The translations under genes and the position numbers were made by a program. The notes below the pieces were generated by a model. That model did no database searches. It was given only the letters and a program-made list of their open reading frames with translations, and was not told where the DNA came from. DNA of 64,000 nt, taken from Nocardia brasiliensis (GTDB lineage: Bacteria; Actinomycetota; Actinomycetes; Mycobacteriales; Mycobacteriaceae). Within the stretch, counting starts at the first letter, position 1; the number at the start of each line of letters is the position of its first letter. The stretch covers positions 1,178,001 through 1,242,000 of the forward strand of contig NZ_CP046171.1 of NCBI RefSeq assembly GCF_011801125.1, read 5' to 3'. Below, piece by piece: positions 51,538 through 60,459 of this stretch.

Positions 51538-52635
51538 ATGACTGGACCGACCGCATTGACCCTTGCCTCGATCCGACAGGCGCCAAAAGCGCTGCTGCAC
51601 GACCACCTCGACGGTGGTCTACGGCCCGCCACGGTGCTGGAGCTGGCCGCCGAGTGCGGCTATACGGACCTACCCGCCACGGATGAGGCCACCCTGGCCG
51701 CCTGGTTCCGCGACGCGGCCGACAGCGGATCGCTGGAACTGTATCTGGAAACCTTCGCCCACACCGTGGCCGTCATGCAGACACCGGAGGGTCTGCGCCG
51801 GGTCGCCCGCGAATGCGCGGAGGACCTCGCCGCCGATGGCGTGGTGTACGCCGAGGTGCGTTTCGCGCCCGAACAGCATCTCGAACGGGGGCTGACCCTC
51901 GACGAGGTCGTCGAACACACCCTGGCCGGGTTCCGGGAGGGCGAGGCGGCCGCCGCGGCGGCGGGCCGCCCGATCGTGGTGACCTGCCTGCTCACCGCCA
52001 TGCGGCACGCGGCACGATCGCGGGAGATCGCCGAACTCACCGTGCGCTTCCGTGACCGCGGCGTCGGCGGGTTCGACATCGCGGGCGCAGAGGCCGGATT
52101 CCCGCCGAGCAGGCACCTGGACGCGTTCGAGTACATGCGCGCCAACAGCGCGCACTTCACCATTCACGCGGGTGAGGCGTTCGGGCTGCCCTCGATCCAC
52201 GAGGCGCTCGCCTTCTGCGGCTGTGACCGGCTCGGCCACGGCGTGCGGATCACCGACGACATCAGCGTGCCCGGTGCGATCGAGGACGCGCACCTCGGGC
52301 TGGTCGCGAACTACGTGCGGGACATGCGCATCCCGCTGGAGCTGTGTCCCTCGTCGAACGTGCAGACCGGTGCGGTGCCCTCGCTGGACAAGCATCCGTT
52401 CGACCTGCTGGCTCGGCTGCGCTTCCGCGTCACGGTCAACACCGACAACCGGCTGATGAGCGACACCACCATGAGCAAGGAGATGCTGAAGCTCGTCGAC
52501 ACGTTCGATTACGGCTGGAGCGATCTGGAGCGGTTCACCATCAACGCGATGAAGTCGGCGTTCATCCCGTTCCCGGAACGGCTGCGGATCATCGACGACA
52601 TCATCAAGCCGGGCTACGCGGTCCTGCTCGGCTGA
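51538..52635 (+). CDS. add: Adenosine deaminase
   Basis: Deaminates adenosine and deoxyadenosine to inosines. A 365-residue TIM-barrel metalloenzyme. The zinc and catalytic residues lie in [11 protein letters not shown] (HxH; the more usual form is HLHLDG), [10 protein letters not shown] (His, Glu), RLGHGVRI (His) and [11 protein letters not shown] (Asp pair). ATG 51538 is the first plausible start. The first His motif is one residue off the usual HxHLDG, yet both His remain. It corresponds to Rv3313c. Confidence 0.94.
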   Translation: MTGPTALTLASIRQAPKALLHDHLDGGLRPATVLELAAECGYTDLPATDEATLAAWFRDAADSGSLELYLETFAHTVAVMQTPEGLRRVARECAEDLAADGVVYAEVRFAPEQHLERGLTLDEVVEHTLAGFREGEAAAAAAGRPIVVTCLLTAMRHAARSREIAELTVRFRDRGVGGFDIAGAEAGFPPSRHLDAFEYMRANSAHFTIHAGEAFGLPSIHEALAFCGCDRLGHGVRITDDISVPGAIEDAHLGLVANYVRDMRIPLELCPSSNVQTGAVPSLDKHPFDLLARLRFRVTVNTDNRLMSDTTMSKEMLKLVDTFDYGWSDLERFTINAMKSAFIPFPERLRIIDDIIKPGYAVLLG

Positions 52636-52702
52636 CCGACCAGGGTGTGAACCGGGTGACAGTCCATGGGTGAGTGCACCCGGTTTCGCTAGCGTGGCCG
52701 AC

Positions 52703-53359
52703 ATGGCGACACTGCGCATTCCGAGTCGATTCAACGGTCCGCCGGGTACCGGTAACGGCGGATACGTCGGCGGCTTGCTCGCCGAGCGGCGCGATGAGGA
52801 CGCGGTTACCGTGGTGCTGCGCAACCGCCCGCCGCTGGACACCCCGCTCGAACTGCGCGACGGACACCTCTACTCGGGGGACACCCTGGTCGCCGAGACC
52901 AGGGCAGGCGAATTCGATCGTGCCGCACCGCAATCGGTTCCCTTCGCGACGGCCACGGCGGCCGCGAGCTCGTACCGGACCAACGAGATGTTCGCGTCCT
53001 GTTTCGTCTGCGGCAGCGCCCGTGCCGACGGCCTGCGCATCGAGGCGGGGCAGGTCGACGCGGGCCGGGTGGCGGCACCGTGGATACCGGACAGCTCGCT
53101 CCCGCTCGGTCCCGCGATCGTGTGGGCCGCGATGGACTGTCCGGGTGGCTGGTCGCTGCCCGACATGATGGACCGGCCCGCGCTGCTCGGCTCGATGACC
53201 GCCACCGTGCACGACCTGCCCGCGGTCGGCGAGCAGTGCGTCGTCGTCGGTGAGGCGCACGGCGCGCAGGGCCGCAAACTGTTCGCCTCCACCGCGGTCT
53301 ACGGAGCCGACGACCGGATGCTCGGCCGGGCCGAGCAGATTTGGATCCGGCTGAAGTGA
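52703..53359 (+). CDS. Hot-dog fold thioesterase-like protein
   Basis: A 218-residue protein. The start MATLRIPSRFNGPPGTGNGGYVGG is a typical opening of actinobacterial thioesterase-like hot-dog proteins, and CFVCGSARADGLRI and the PAIVWAAMDCPGGW segment support this. Residues 100-200 form the hot-dog domain. A thioester substrate is likely but unknown. It converges on the acidic-protein gene across a strong hairpin. Confidence 0.75.
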   Translation: MATLRIPSRFNGPPGTGNGGYVGGLLAERRDEDAVTVVLRNRPPLDTPLELRDGHLYSGDTLVAETRAGEFDRAAPQSVPFATATAAASSYRTNEMFASCFVCGSARADGLRIEAGQVDAGRVAAPWIPDSSLPLGPAIVWAAMDCPGGWSLPDMMDRPALLGSMTATVHDLPAVGEQCVVVGEAHGAQGRKLFASTAVYGADDRMLGRAEQIWIRLK

Positions 53360-53388
53360 CCAGGGCGGTAACCGAAGCCGGGTAAAGC

Positions 53389-53421
53389 CGAGCCCCCCGT
53401 CGCGTCGCGGCGGGGGGCTCG
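53389..53421. terminator. Bidirectional terminator hairpin
   Basis: Perfect 11-bp arms CGAGCCCCCCG (53389-53399) and CGGGGGGCTCG (53411-53421) with an 11-base loop, between convergent stop codons at 53359 and 53441. Confidence 0.85.
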
Positions 53422-53440
53422 TGGCTACTGCGGCTCGTGG

Positions 53441-54691
53441 CTACTGCGGATTGAGCCGGGCCTCGAAATTGCGTTCCAGATCCCGCCAGGCCTGCGCCTC
53501 GGCGGCGAACGGAGGGTTGGGTGCCAATCGGTTCGGGTCCGGGTTCAGCAGGTACGACACGTACCAGCCGAGCGGATTGGACTGGGCCAGAGCCTGTTCC
53601 ACGACATCGTCGCCCGCGTAGTCGGACGCGTCGGTGAACAGTTCGACCGCCAGGTCGAGCTGTTCGATGTCGACGGCCTCCGGGCCCTCGGCCAGATCGT
53701 CGGCCAGCCCGGGCAGCACGTAGACGTTCTCGTCGGTCACCTCGACCTCGAGCGAGCCGTCCACGGCGGCGGTCTGCACATCGGTGAAGGTGCTGACCCG
53801 CGCCAGGTCGTGCTCGTGGTCGTCGGCCAGGTAGCGCGCCAGCGCGCGTTCGGAGCCGAACACCGTGATCTTCTTGTCGCTACCGAGGAAGATCGGCTCG
53901 TCGTCGAGGTAGCAGCGCAGGGTGAAGTAGGTGCCGTCGGAGGTGACGATCTTGACCGGGTCGATGCCGACCTCGTGCCAGAACGAATCGTCCTCGTCCT
54001 CTTCGTCCTCGTCGTCGGCATCCAGATCGACGGGCTCGAACTCGTCCTCTTCGTTGTCGGCCGCGTCGTCGGCGTCGACCACGTTCTCCTCGGCGGCCAG
54101 CAGCTCGGCCTCGGCGACGGCGACGGCTTCGGCGTCCACGTCGGGGGTCTGCACCACCGAGTCGATGGCGTCGAGCACGTCGTCCCAGCCCTTGGCGATG
54201 GCGGCGCCGATCTGGTCCCACAGCTCCTCGCCGTCGCGGCCGAGGAAGGCGTTCACGCCGCCGGGCAGCGCGCCGAGCACCGGATGCGACCCGAAGAACT
54301 TGGTCACCGTCTCCAGCTCGCACACCTCGCCGATGTTGCGAACCATGCCGAGGGTGTCCTCGAGCTCGGCGATGGTGTCCACCTCGGGCTCGCCCGCGGC
54401 GAGCTCGGGCACGGCGACCAGATCGAAGGAGAAGTTCTCCTCCGGCTCCAGTTCCACCGCGGAGAGCCCGGCGACGACCTTCCACGCCGGGTGGTCGACG
54501 AGGTCGTTGTCGGAGTTGGTCCGGATGAACGCGGCCAGCTCCGCAACGGACTCGAAACCGTAGAGGGAGTCCTCGTGACCGAGGAACGCCTCCCACTCGT
54601 CGTCACCGTCTCGCCAGCGCGGTGCCCACAGGGTGACGAGATCGCCGTCGGTCAGGCCGAGCTCGATCGGGACGATGTCTCCAGAAGCCAT
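53441..54691 (-). CDS. Acidic conserved protein, Rv3311-like
   Basis: A 416-residue cytoplasmic protein with strongly acidic composition. A run of Asp/Glu around residues 205-245 (EEDEFEPVDLDADDEDEEDED) divides two globular halves. The first half begins PIELGLTDGDLVTLWAPRWRDGD; the second ends in NPDPNRLAPNPPFAAEAQAW. The position between the salvage genes matches Rv3311 of M. tuberculosis. The label primosomal protein is sometimes used for such genes but nothing here supports it. The function is unknown. Confidence 0.75.
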   Translation of the reverse strand: MASGDIVPIELGLTDGDLVTLWAPRWRDGDDEWEAFLGHEDSLYGFESVAELAAFIRTNSDNDLVDHPAWKVVAGLSAVELEPEENFSFDLVAVPELAAGEPEVDTIAELEDTLGMVRNIGEVCELETVTKFFGSHPVLGALPGGVNAFLGRDGEELWDQIGAAIAKGWDDVLDAIDSVVQTPDVDAEAVAVAEAELLAAEENVVDADDAADNEEDEFEPVDLDADDEDEEDEDDSFWHEVGIDPVKIVTSDGTYFTLRCYLDDEPIFLGSDKKITVFGSERALARYLADDHEHDLARVSTFTDVQTAAVDGSLEVEVTDENVYVLPGLADDLAEGPEAVDIEQLDLAVELFTDASDYAGDDVVEQALAQSNPLGWYVSYLLNPDPNRLAPNPPFAAEAQAWRDLERNFEARLNPQ

Positions 54692-54717
54692 GAGCGGAAG
54701 CCTATCTACCTTCCGCG

Positions 54718-55065
54718 TCAGGCACTATCCGGCCCGCCCCCAATGGCCCCGCCGGCGGGGTTCGCCGGCGGAACGAACGACTCGTTCAGTGTCGCAACGA
54801 CCTTCGAGCGCTGGTTGCCCGCGTCCTCGGCGGCTTGCCTGCAGGCCCACACGATCAGCTGTCCGACCTCGGCGGGTGGCAGTGAGGTGACGGTCTCCGC
54901 GAGGCTCAGCGCGACGAGCGCGCCGTCGCTGTCCACCTCGACGGTGACCGATCCGTCGTCGGTGGTGTGCCGGCCACGGACCTGTTTGAGGCCGTACAGT
55001 GCCGCCTCCAGCGCCTCCAGCTTCTGCGTCGCGTTCGCGACCAGAGCATCCATCTCCGCGCTCAT
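54718..55065 (-). CDS. YbaB/EbfC-family nucleoid-associated protein
   Basis: A 115-residue protein. The helix-strand-helix pattern MDALVANATQKLEALEAALYGL, then TVEVDSDGALVALSLAE, then LIVWACRQAAEDAGNQRS fits the YbaB/EbfC DNA-binding fold. The C-terminal tail is Gly/Ser/Pro-rich. Such proteins recur in actinobacterial clusters of WXG and EspC-type proteins. The start codon lies at the edge of the second intercistronic repeat. Confidence 0.75.
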   Translation of the reverse strand: MSAEMDALVANATQKLEALEAALYGLKQVRGRHTTDDGSVTVEVDSDGALVALSLAETVTSLPPAEVGQLIVWACRQAAEDAGNQRSKVVATLNESFVPPANPAGGAIGGGPDSA

Positions 55066-55141
55066 GCGTCCGCCTCGCTAGCGCTCGGCTCCCGCACGAG
55101 CGCCGTGGCGGCAGTGTGCATTGCTTGCTCGCTCCGCTCGC
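55063..55141 (-). repeat. Intercistronic repeat element, copy 2
   Basis: About 79 bp filling the gap from the stop of the 113-residue gene (55142) to the start of the YbaB-like gene (55065). It aligns with the element between sdhC and sdhD, at an estimated identity near 70 percent. Like that copy it contains the downstream ATG and the GCTCGCT-CGCTC core. Confidence 0.65.
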
Positions 55142-55483
55142 TCATACAGGCCTCATCCAGGTCGTCGGTCCGGTGTCCGCGTCGTCGATCCGGTCCAGCT
55201 CGTCGACCGCGGCCTGGCGGGTGGGCAGGCCGAGCCGGTCGAGGATGTCGGCGGGCATGCCTGCCTCGGCCAGCAGCTCGCGCCTGCGGGCCTTCGCGGC
55301 GACGGTGGAGCGCTTGGTGAGCCGCAAGATCTCGTTCGCGAGACTCTGGGCTCCGTAACGGTATTCGCTGCGCTCGAACTTGATCTCCACCGGCATGCCC
55401 TGATCGGTGGCGCGCACCGAGATGGTGCCGGACCGGTTGGTGCTACCGGCCACCGTGACGTTCGGAATCTGCGGTTGCGTCAT
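55142..55483 (-). CDS. Small protein of the type VII-like operon (possible DUF2694)
   Basis: A 113-residue soluble protein. A beta-rich start (TISVRATDQGMPVEIKFERSEYRYGAQSLANEILRLTKRS) leads into a helical, charged end. Position and general pattern recall the DUF2694 proteins found beside YbaB genes in mycolate bacteria, but I cannot confirm the family. It overlaps the upstream NlpC/P60 gene by four bases (ATGA) and so is coupled to it. Confidence 0.65.
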   Translation of the reverse strand: MTQPQIPNVTVAGSTNRSGTISVRATDQGMPVEIKFERSEYRYGAQSLANEILRLTKRSTVAAKARRRELLAEAGMPADILDRLGLPTRQAAVDELDRIDDADTGPTTWMRPV

Positions 55484-56610
55484 GAGGTCGGCCGGTAGAA
55501 GCCGTAGAAGCCCATGCCTGAGTTCTCCGTTCGAATAGAGCTGATCTGGACCGGGTCACCGGCCTCGACGAACTGGCCGTTGCCGATCACCATCGCGACG
55601 TGGCCATCCCAGATCGCCAGGTCGCCGGGCATCAAGTCGCCGGGAGACACCGGACTGCCGGTGGCCTGATCGGCGGCAAGTCTAGGGATGTCGACGCCCG
55701 CCTCGCCGTAGGCGTACTTGGTGAGTCCGCTGCAATCCAGCCCGGCGCCGGGGGTGTTGCCGCCCCACACATACGGAGTGCCGACCGCGCCGAGCGCCGA
55801 GCGCACGGCGGTCGCCGCCTTCTCGTTCGGCGCCTCGACGACGCTGCCATCGGGCAGCGTGATCTTCACGCCCTTGCCGTCGGCCGACAGCCCCGACGAG
55901 CCGGTGTTCGGCTTGGTGGTGCTCGGCGAACCCTGGGTGCTGGAGGTGGTGCTCGGCGTCGACGCCATCGACGCCGGGATGGTTGACATCGCGCTGCTCA
56001 TCAGCCCGCTCGCCATCGAGCCCGCGCCGCTGAGCGCGCTGGACGCGGTCGAGACGAACTGCTGCGCGCTCGCGGCGGCGGTCGTGGTGCCCGCGAGCGA
56101 GGGCGTCGACGGCGGCGGGGTCAGCTCGGTCATCGAGGCGGTCTGGGTGTTCAGCTCGTTGCGCACCCGGCCGACCACGTTGAGCGCCTGGCCGAGATGG
56201 TCGATGGCGGAACCGACGATCATCGTCATGCCCGCTGGCGTGGCCAGCGCGGGGCCCGCGCTCACCGCGGTGTTCACGAACGACTCGACGATGCCGGTGA
56301 GTTCCTTCTGGCCCGTCTCGACCTCGGCCGCGGCCTGACTCACCACGGTTGCCATGTCGTTGCCGCGGTCGGAGATGGTGGCGGCGGAGGTCTGCACCCG
56401 CAGCGCCTTGGCCGTCGCGGCGTCGGCGGCCTGGCCGTCCCAGGCCAGGTTCATACCGTTGATGCTGTCGCGGCCCATCCGGTGGATCTGGTCGACCGCG
56501 CTGGACGTGCTGCGCAGCGCGTCGGAGGGTCCGCCGGTCGGCAGGACGCCGGAACCGAAGCTGGACAGCAGTTCGATGATCGGTTTGGCCAACGCCTCGA
56601 TATCGATCAC
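55480..56610 (-). CDS. WXG-NlpC/P60 fusion, probable type VII-exported peptidoglycan hydrolase
   Basis: A 376-residue protein. The N-terminal helical domain contains W57-D-G59 ([12 protein letters not shown]), a WXG motif, and there is no Sec signal. A Ser/Thr/Pro linker (about 170-240) leads to the C40 NlpC/P60 domain. Its nucleophile is Cys293 ([13 protein letters not shown]) and its base is His337 ([10 protein letters not shown]). It should cut peptide bonds in peptidoglycan. GTG 56610 starts four bases after the EspC-like gene, inside one operon. Confidence 0.87.
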   Translation of the reverse strand: MIDIEALAKPIIELLSSFGSGVLPTGGPSDALRSTSSAVDQIHRMGRDSINGMNLAWDGQAADAATAKALRVQTSAATISDRGNDMATVVSQAAAEVETGQKELTGIVESFVNTAVSAGPALATPAGMTMIVGSAIDHLGQALNVVGRVRNELNTQTASMTELTPPPSTPSLAGTTTAAASAQQFVSTASSALSGAGSMASGLMSSAMSTIPASMASTPSTTSSTQGSPSTTKPNTGSSGLSADGKGVKITLPDGSVVEAPNEKAATAVRSALGAVGTPYVWGGNTPGAGLDCSGLTKYAYGEAGVDIPRLAADQATGSPVSPGDLMPGDLAIWDGHVAMVIGNGQFVEAGDPVQISSIRTENSGMGFYGFYRPTS

Positions 56611-56614
56611 AGGC

Positions 56615-56938
56615 TCACCCGTCCAGTTCGGCGGCCGCGCTCTGCAGCGATCCCGCGTGCGCGACGTCGGTTTCGGTGAGCACCGTGGCCGCACCGGTGG
56701 CCGCGCCACCCATGCTGGTCAGCACCGCGGAGAGTTGACCGATCGCGGCGACGTGTCCGGCGTGCGCCGCGGCGTATGCGGCCATGAAATCGCCGCCGAC
56801 CAGTCCCATGATCGGTCCGAGCAAGGCAGGTTCGGCCGCTACGGCACTGGCCGCGGCCGTGGCCATCTCCCCGGCCATCACATGCGCGGTCGCGCCGTAG
56901 GCCGCGATGCCCTCGGTGTCCGCCGACATCTTCCGCAT
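56615..56938 (-). CDS. EspC-like type VII secretion substrate
   Basis: A 107-residue, Ala-rich helical protein ([21 protein letters not shown]...). A central turn [15 protein letters not shown] and a [12 protein letters not shown] tail fit the EspC/DUF2580 family of ESX-associated exported proteins. The tail has Val where the family motif has Tyr. ATG 56938 is chosen for its GGGGGAAG ribosome site; neighbouring ATG codons at 56953 and 56929 are possible. It is the first gene of the operon that continues with the NlpC/P60 fusion. Confidence 0.75.
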   Translation of the reverse strand: MRKMSADTEGIAAYGATAHVMAGEMATAAASAVAAEPALLGPIMGLVGGDFMAAYAAAHAGHVAAIGQLSAVLTSMGGAATGAATVLTETDVAHAGSLQSAAAELDG

Positions 56939-57085
56939 CAGAGCTTCCCCCATCCTTGTTTCCCAGGCAGAGTACGTCATCCACTTGGTTCGACGCGCGC
57001 TCTTCCCGTTCGGTTCCCACCGATGCGAAAAAACTTTCGGGCCGAGCTTTCGGCGGCGGACCCGCACTCACTTTATCGTTCCCTC

Positions 57086-57709
57086 ATGCGTACTGACACC
57101 GTGGACCACCCGCTCGCCGCCGCCCTGTTGACCACGATGCGAGACGCGCGTACCGACAATTCCGCCTTCCGTACCGCGCTGCGCGAACTCACCAGGATCC
57201 TGGTCTACGAGGCGTTGCGCGGTGCGCCGACGGAACAGTTCGAGATCAGCACGCCCGTCGCCGTCACACAGGGCGCGCGGCTGGCCGCGCCGCCGCTGCT
57301 GGTGCCGGTGCTGCGGGCGGGCCTCGGCATGGTCGACGTGGCCGCCGAACTGATCCCCGACGCCAGGGTCGGCTTCGTCGGCATCGCGCGCGACGAGCAG
57401 ACCCACCAGCCGGTCCCGTACATGGAGTCGCTGCCCGACGATCTGGCCGGTCTGCCGGTCTGCGTGCTCGACCCCATGCTGGCCACCGGCGGCTCGATGC
57501 GGCACACCCTCGAACTGCTCGCCGCCCGCAACGCCACCGACATCACCGCGATCTGTGTGGTCGCCGCGCCGGAGGGCGTTGCCGCCCTCGCGGCTTCGGG
57601 GCAGCCGGTGCGCCTGGTCACCGCCGCCGTCGACGCGGGCCTGAACGAGCACGCCTACATCGTCCCCGGTCTCGGCGACGCAGGCGATCGGCAGTTCGGC
57701 CCGCGCTGA
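57086..57709 (+). CDS. upp: Uracil phosphoribosyltransferase
   Basis: Makes UMP from uracil and PRPP. A 207-residue enzyme. The PRPP motif [14 protein letters not shown] is exact, and the uracil-binding segment ([17 protein letters not shown]) closes the protein. ATG 57086 ([20 protein letters not shown]) is the conserved start. It corresponds to Rv3309c, opposite in strand to the flanking pmm and PNP genes. Confidence 0.97.
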   Translation: MRTDTVDHPLAAALLTTMRDARTDNSAFRTALRELTRILVYEALRGAPTEQFEISTPVAVTQGARLAAPPLLVPVLRAGLGMVDVAAELIPDARVGFVGIARDEQTHQPVPYMESLPDDLAGLPVCVLDPMLATGGSMRHTLELLAARNATDITAICVVAAPEGVAALAASGQPVRLVTAAVDAGLNEHAYIVPGLGDAGDRQFGPR

Positions 57710-57718
57710 GCGTCCGCG

Positions 57719-57943
57719 CTACTCCTGCGGTCTGGTGAACAGGACCAGGTGCGAACAGTCCTGACATCGATAGGCATCGACCAGCCAGTGCGGCCGGCCG
57801 GTGCGGATGGCGCCCCAGGAGCCGATCTTCAGGGCGCCCTCGGTCCAGCGGACGTGGCCGCGCGAACTGTCGCCGGAATCCTCGATGAAACCGGGAACCA
57901 GGCCGTCGCCGCCGCAATGAGTACAGTGCATCGCCGTCATCAA
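57719..57943 (-). CDS. Small zinc-ribbon protein (DUF6487-like)
   Basis: A 74-residue protein. CTHCGGDGLVPGF near the N terminus and CQDCSHLVLF near the C terminus form a two-knuckle zinc ribbon, with an intervening GALKIGSWGAIRTGRP segment. The start may be any of three near ATG codons (57943, 57940, 57931). The function is unknown. It lies between convergent upp and co-directional pmm. Confidence 0.7.
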   Translation of the reverse strand: MMTAMHCTHCGGDGLVPGFIEDSGDSSRGHVRWTEGALKIGSWGAIRTGRPHWLVDAYRCQDCSHLVLFTRPQE

Positions 57944-57961
57944 ATGATGATGCCTGGACGA

Positions 57962-59458
57962 TCAAAGCTGTCGGCAGAATTCGCGCAGGACGGAAAGGTG
58001 TTGTCCCGCAGTTGTCCTGGCTGCGGGCAACTCGGACCTGGCGCCGACCGGGGTCAGCACCTCCAGATAGCACTTGAGTTTCGGCTCGGTACCCGAGGGC
58101 CGGACCACGACGCGCGTGCCCGCGCCCTCGAAGATCAGCGCGTCGGTGCGCATCCGCCCGCGCACCTGGAGCAGGTCGGTGAACTTCACCGGCTCACCCG
58201 CGATCTCGTCCGGTGGGTTCGCGCGCAGCCGGGCGACCACCGCGGCCGCGTCCGCGGCCGAGGCCAGGCGCAACGACACCTGATCGGTACTGTGCAGGCC
58301 GAATTCGACGGCGTAGTCGTCGAGTTCGTCGCGCAGCGTGCGACCCGCCGCCTTCAGCCGCGCCACCAGATCCGCGCTCAGTACGGCCGCGGAGATGCCG
58401 TCCTTGTCGCGGACGGTCGCCGGGTCGACGCAGTGACCGATCGCCTCTTCGTAGGCATAGACCAGGCCGTCGCCCGCGCGGGCCAGCCACTTGAACCCGG
58501 TGAGCGTCTCGGCATAGCGCGCGCCGCGCGCCGCCGCGATCCGCGACAGCAGCCGCGAGGACACGATCGTCGTCGCCACCAGCGCGTCCTGCGGTGCGGT
58601 GCGCAGTACACAGTCGCCGAGCAGCACCCCGGTCTCGTCGCCGCGCAGCATGCGCCAGGTGTTGTCCGGCAAGGGTATTCCCACGGCGCAGCGGTCGGCA
58701 TCGGGGTCGAGCGCGATCGCCACATCGGCCTCGACCCGCGCGGCCAGGGCGAGCAGGAGATCGGTGGCGCCCGGCTCCTCCGGATTCGGGAACGCGACGG
58801 TGGGGAAGTCCGGGTCCGGTTCGAACTGCTCCGCGACGACGTGCACATCGGTGAATCCCGCCGCGGCCATGGCCCGCAACGCCGTCTCGCCACCGACACC
58901 GTGCAGGGTGGTCAGCGCGATCCGGATCGGCGCGCGCGCACCCGGCCCGCCGAGCAGCGCGGGCAGCGCCGCCACGCGTTCCAGATAACGCCGCACCACC
59001 TCGTCGTCCGACGGTGCGACCGGCGTGCGTGCGATCGGCTCGGTGACCGCCTCGATGCAGCGTTCGATCTCGGTGTCGGCCGGCGCCAGCAACTGGGAGC
59101 CACCGTCGAGATAGACCTTGTAACCGTTGTCGGTCGCGGGATTGTGCGAGGCGGTGATCTGCACGCCCGCCACCGCGCCGAGCTCACGCACCGCGAAGGC
59201 GACCACCGGCGTCGGCAGCGGCCGCGGCAGCAGTGTCACCGGAAAGCCCGCCGCCGCAAAGATTTCCGCGGTCGCCGTGGCGAACTCGGCGGACCCGTGC
59301 CTGGCGTCCCTGCCGACGACCACCGCGCCGCCGCCGAGACACCGGCCGCGCAACCACTCGACGATGCCCGCGCTCGCCCTGCGCACCGTCGCCACATTCA
59401 TGCCGTCCGGGCCGTCCTGCAACGGACCACGCAGACCGGCGGTGCCGAAGCGCAACAT
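57962..59458 (-). CDS. pmmB: Phosphohexomutase / phosphopentomutase-type alpha-D-phosphohexomutase
   Basis: A 498-residue phosphosugar mutase. The phosphoserine loop is QITASHNPATDNGYK near residue 103, the metal loop LDPDADRCAVG, and the sugar loop and phosphate loop are in GFKWLARAGD and VVRPSGTEPKLK. In the M. tuberculosis synteny it corresponds to pmmB (Rv3308). Beside nucleoside phosphorylases it could act on ribose or deoxyribose phosphates, converting 1- to 5-phosphates, an inference from context. It abuts the PNP stop. Confidence 0.92.
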   Translation of the reverse strand: MLRFGTAGLRGPLQDGPDGMNVATVRRASAGIVEWLRGRCLGGGAVVVGRDARHGSAEFATATAEIFAAAGFPVTLLPRPLPTPVVAFAVRELGAVAGVQITASHNPATDNGYKVYLDGGSQLLAPADTEIERCIEAVTEPIARTPVAPSDDEVVRRYLERVAALPALLGGPGARAPIRIALTTLHGVGGETALRAMAAAGFTDVHVVAEQFEPDPDFPTVAFPNPEEPGATDLLLALAARVEADVAIALDPDADRCAVGIPLPDNTWRMLRGDETGVLLGDCVLRTAPQDALVATTIVSSRLLSRIAAARGARYAETLTGFKWLARAGDGLVYAYEEAIGHCVDPATVRDKDGISAAVLSADLVARLKAAGRTLRDELDDYAVEFGLHSTDQVSLRLASAADAAAVVARLRANPPDEIAGEPVKFTDLLQVRGRMRTDALIFEGAGTRVVVRPSGTEPKLKCYLEVLTPVGARSELPAARTTAGQHLSVLREFCRQL

Positions 59459-60247
59459 CTAGACCCGTTCCAGCACGCCGCGCAGCAGCTTGCCCAAACG
59501 CGGTGCGGCGGCGTGCCCTTCGGCGAGCACCTCGGCGTGCGACAGATGCGCGCCGGTCACACCCGCGGCCAGATTGGTCACCAGCGAGATGCCGAGCACC
59601 CGCGCGCCGGCCGCCCGGCACGCGATCGCCTCCAGCACCGTCGACATGCCGACCAGATCGGCGCCCATGGTGCGCAACATCCGGATCTCCGCCGGCGTCT
59701 CGTACTGCGGACCGGTCAGGCCCGCGTACACGCCCTCGGTCAGGCTCGGATCGATCTCCTTTGCCAGGGCACGCAATTCGGGATCCCACGCGTCGACCAG
59801 GTCCACGAAGGTGGCGCCCGTCAACGGGGTACGCCCGGTCAGATTCAAGTGATCGTCGATCAACACCGGCTCGCCGACCCGCAGCCCCTCGCGGATACCG
59901 CCCGCGGCATTGGTGAGCAGCACGATCTCGGCGCCCGCCGCGATCGCCGCGCGCACCGGATGCACCACATCGCCGGGCTGGTAGCCCTCATACAGGTGCT
60001 GGCGGCCCATCAACAGCAGCGCCGACGTGTCGCCGACCGCCACCGAATGAACCATCCCGCCGTGCCCCTGCGCACTCGGCATACCGAACCCGGGCAACTC
60101 GGACATCGGAACCGAGGCCCGCGGCGACCCGATCTCGGCCGCCGCCTCCTGCCAACCCGATCCGAGCACCACCGCAACGCGATGATGCGGCACTCCAGTA
60201 CGTTCGGCGATCGCCTCGGCGGCCTGTGCGGCAAGCATGAACATCAC
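59459..60247 (-). CDS. deoD: Purine nucleoside phosphorylase
   Basis: Cleaves purine nucleosides with phosphate. A 262-residue protein of the trimeric PNP/MTAP family. The phosphate-binding start VVLGSGWQE, the signature region [16 protein letters not shown] and LLTNAAGGI, and the base-recognition segment [12 protein letters not shown] are present. Start codons at 60247 and two codons inside are equally plausible. With add upstream in the pathway it completes purine salvage. It corresponds to Rv3307. Confidence 0.92.
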   Translation of the reverse strand: MMFMLAAQAAEAIAERTGVPHHRVAVVLGSGWQEAAAEIGSPRASVPMSELPGFGMPSAQGHGGMVHSVAVGDTSALLLMGRQHLYEGYQPGDVVHPVRAAIAAGAEIVLLTNAAGGIREGLRVGEPVLIDDHLNLTGRTPLTGATFVDLVDAWDPELRALAKEIDPSLTEGVYAGLTGPQYETPAEIRMLRTMGADLVGMSTVLEAIACRAAGARVLGISLVTNLAAGVTGAHLSHAEVLAEGHAAAPRLGKLLRGVLERV

Positions 60248-60324
60248 GATACTGGGCCATCTACCGCGCGGGCGCGGCTAGTTCGCGGCCCCATTGATCA
60301 CCGTCGCGAAGCGGTTCGATGCGA

Positions 60325-60348
60325 GGTGGCGGTCGGGCGACGGGTGGG
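60325..60348. repeat. 24-bp intergenic repeat, copy 2
   Basis: Identical over 24 bp to 27192-27215. It lies in the 212-bp gap between the divergent PNP and enoyl-CoA isomerase-like genes, inside a G-rich tract. Confidence 0.6.
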
Positions 60349-60413
60349 GTGCTTCGTGGTGGGGTCGGGCTCGGCGGGGGTACCGGGGTGGGGCGGCATC
60401 AACTGTGATGTTG

Positions 60414-60427
60414 CTACCCGTGAGTAG
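60414..60427. promoter_or_regulatory. Imperfect palindrome upstream of the enoyl-CoA isomerase-like gene
   Basis: CTACCCGTGAGTAG (arms CTAC/GTAG), 33 bp before the start codon. It resembles TetR-type sites built on TACT/AGTA found near fatty-acid genes, with two mismatches. Weak evidence. Confidence 0.35.
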
Positions 60428-60459
60428 GAAGAATGGGGTGGGGCCGATACGCTCCTGGC

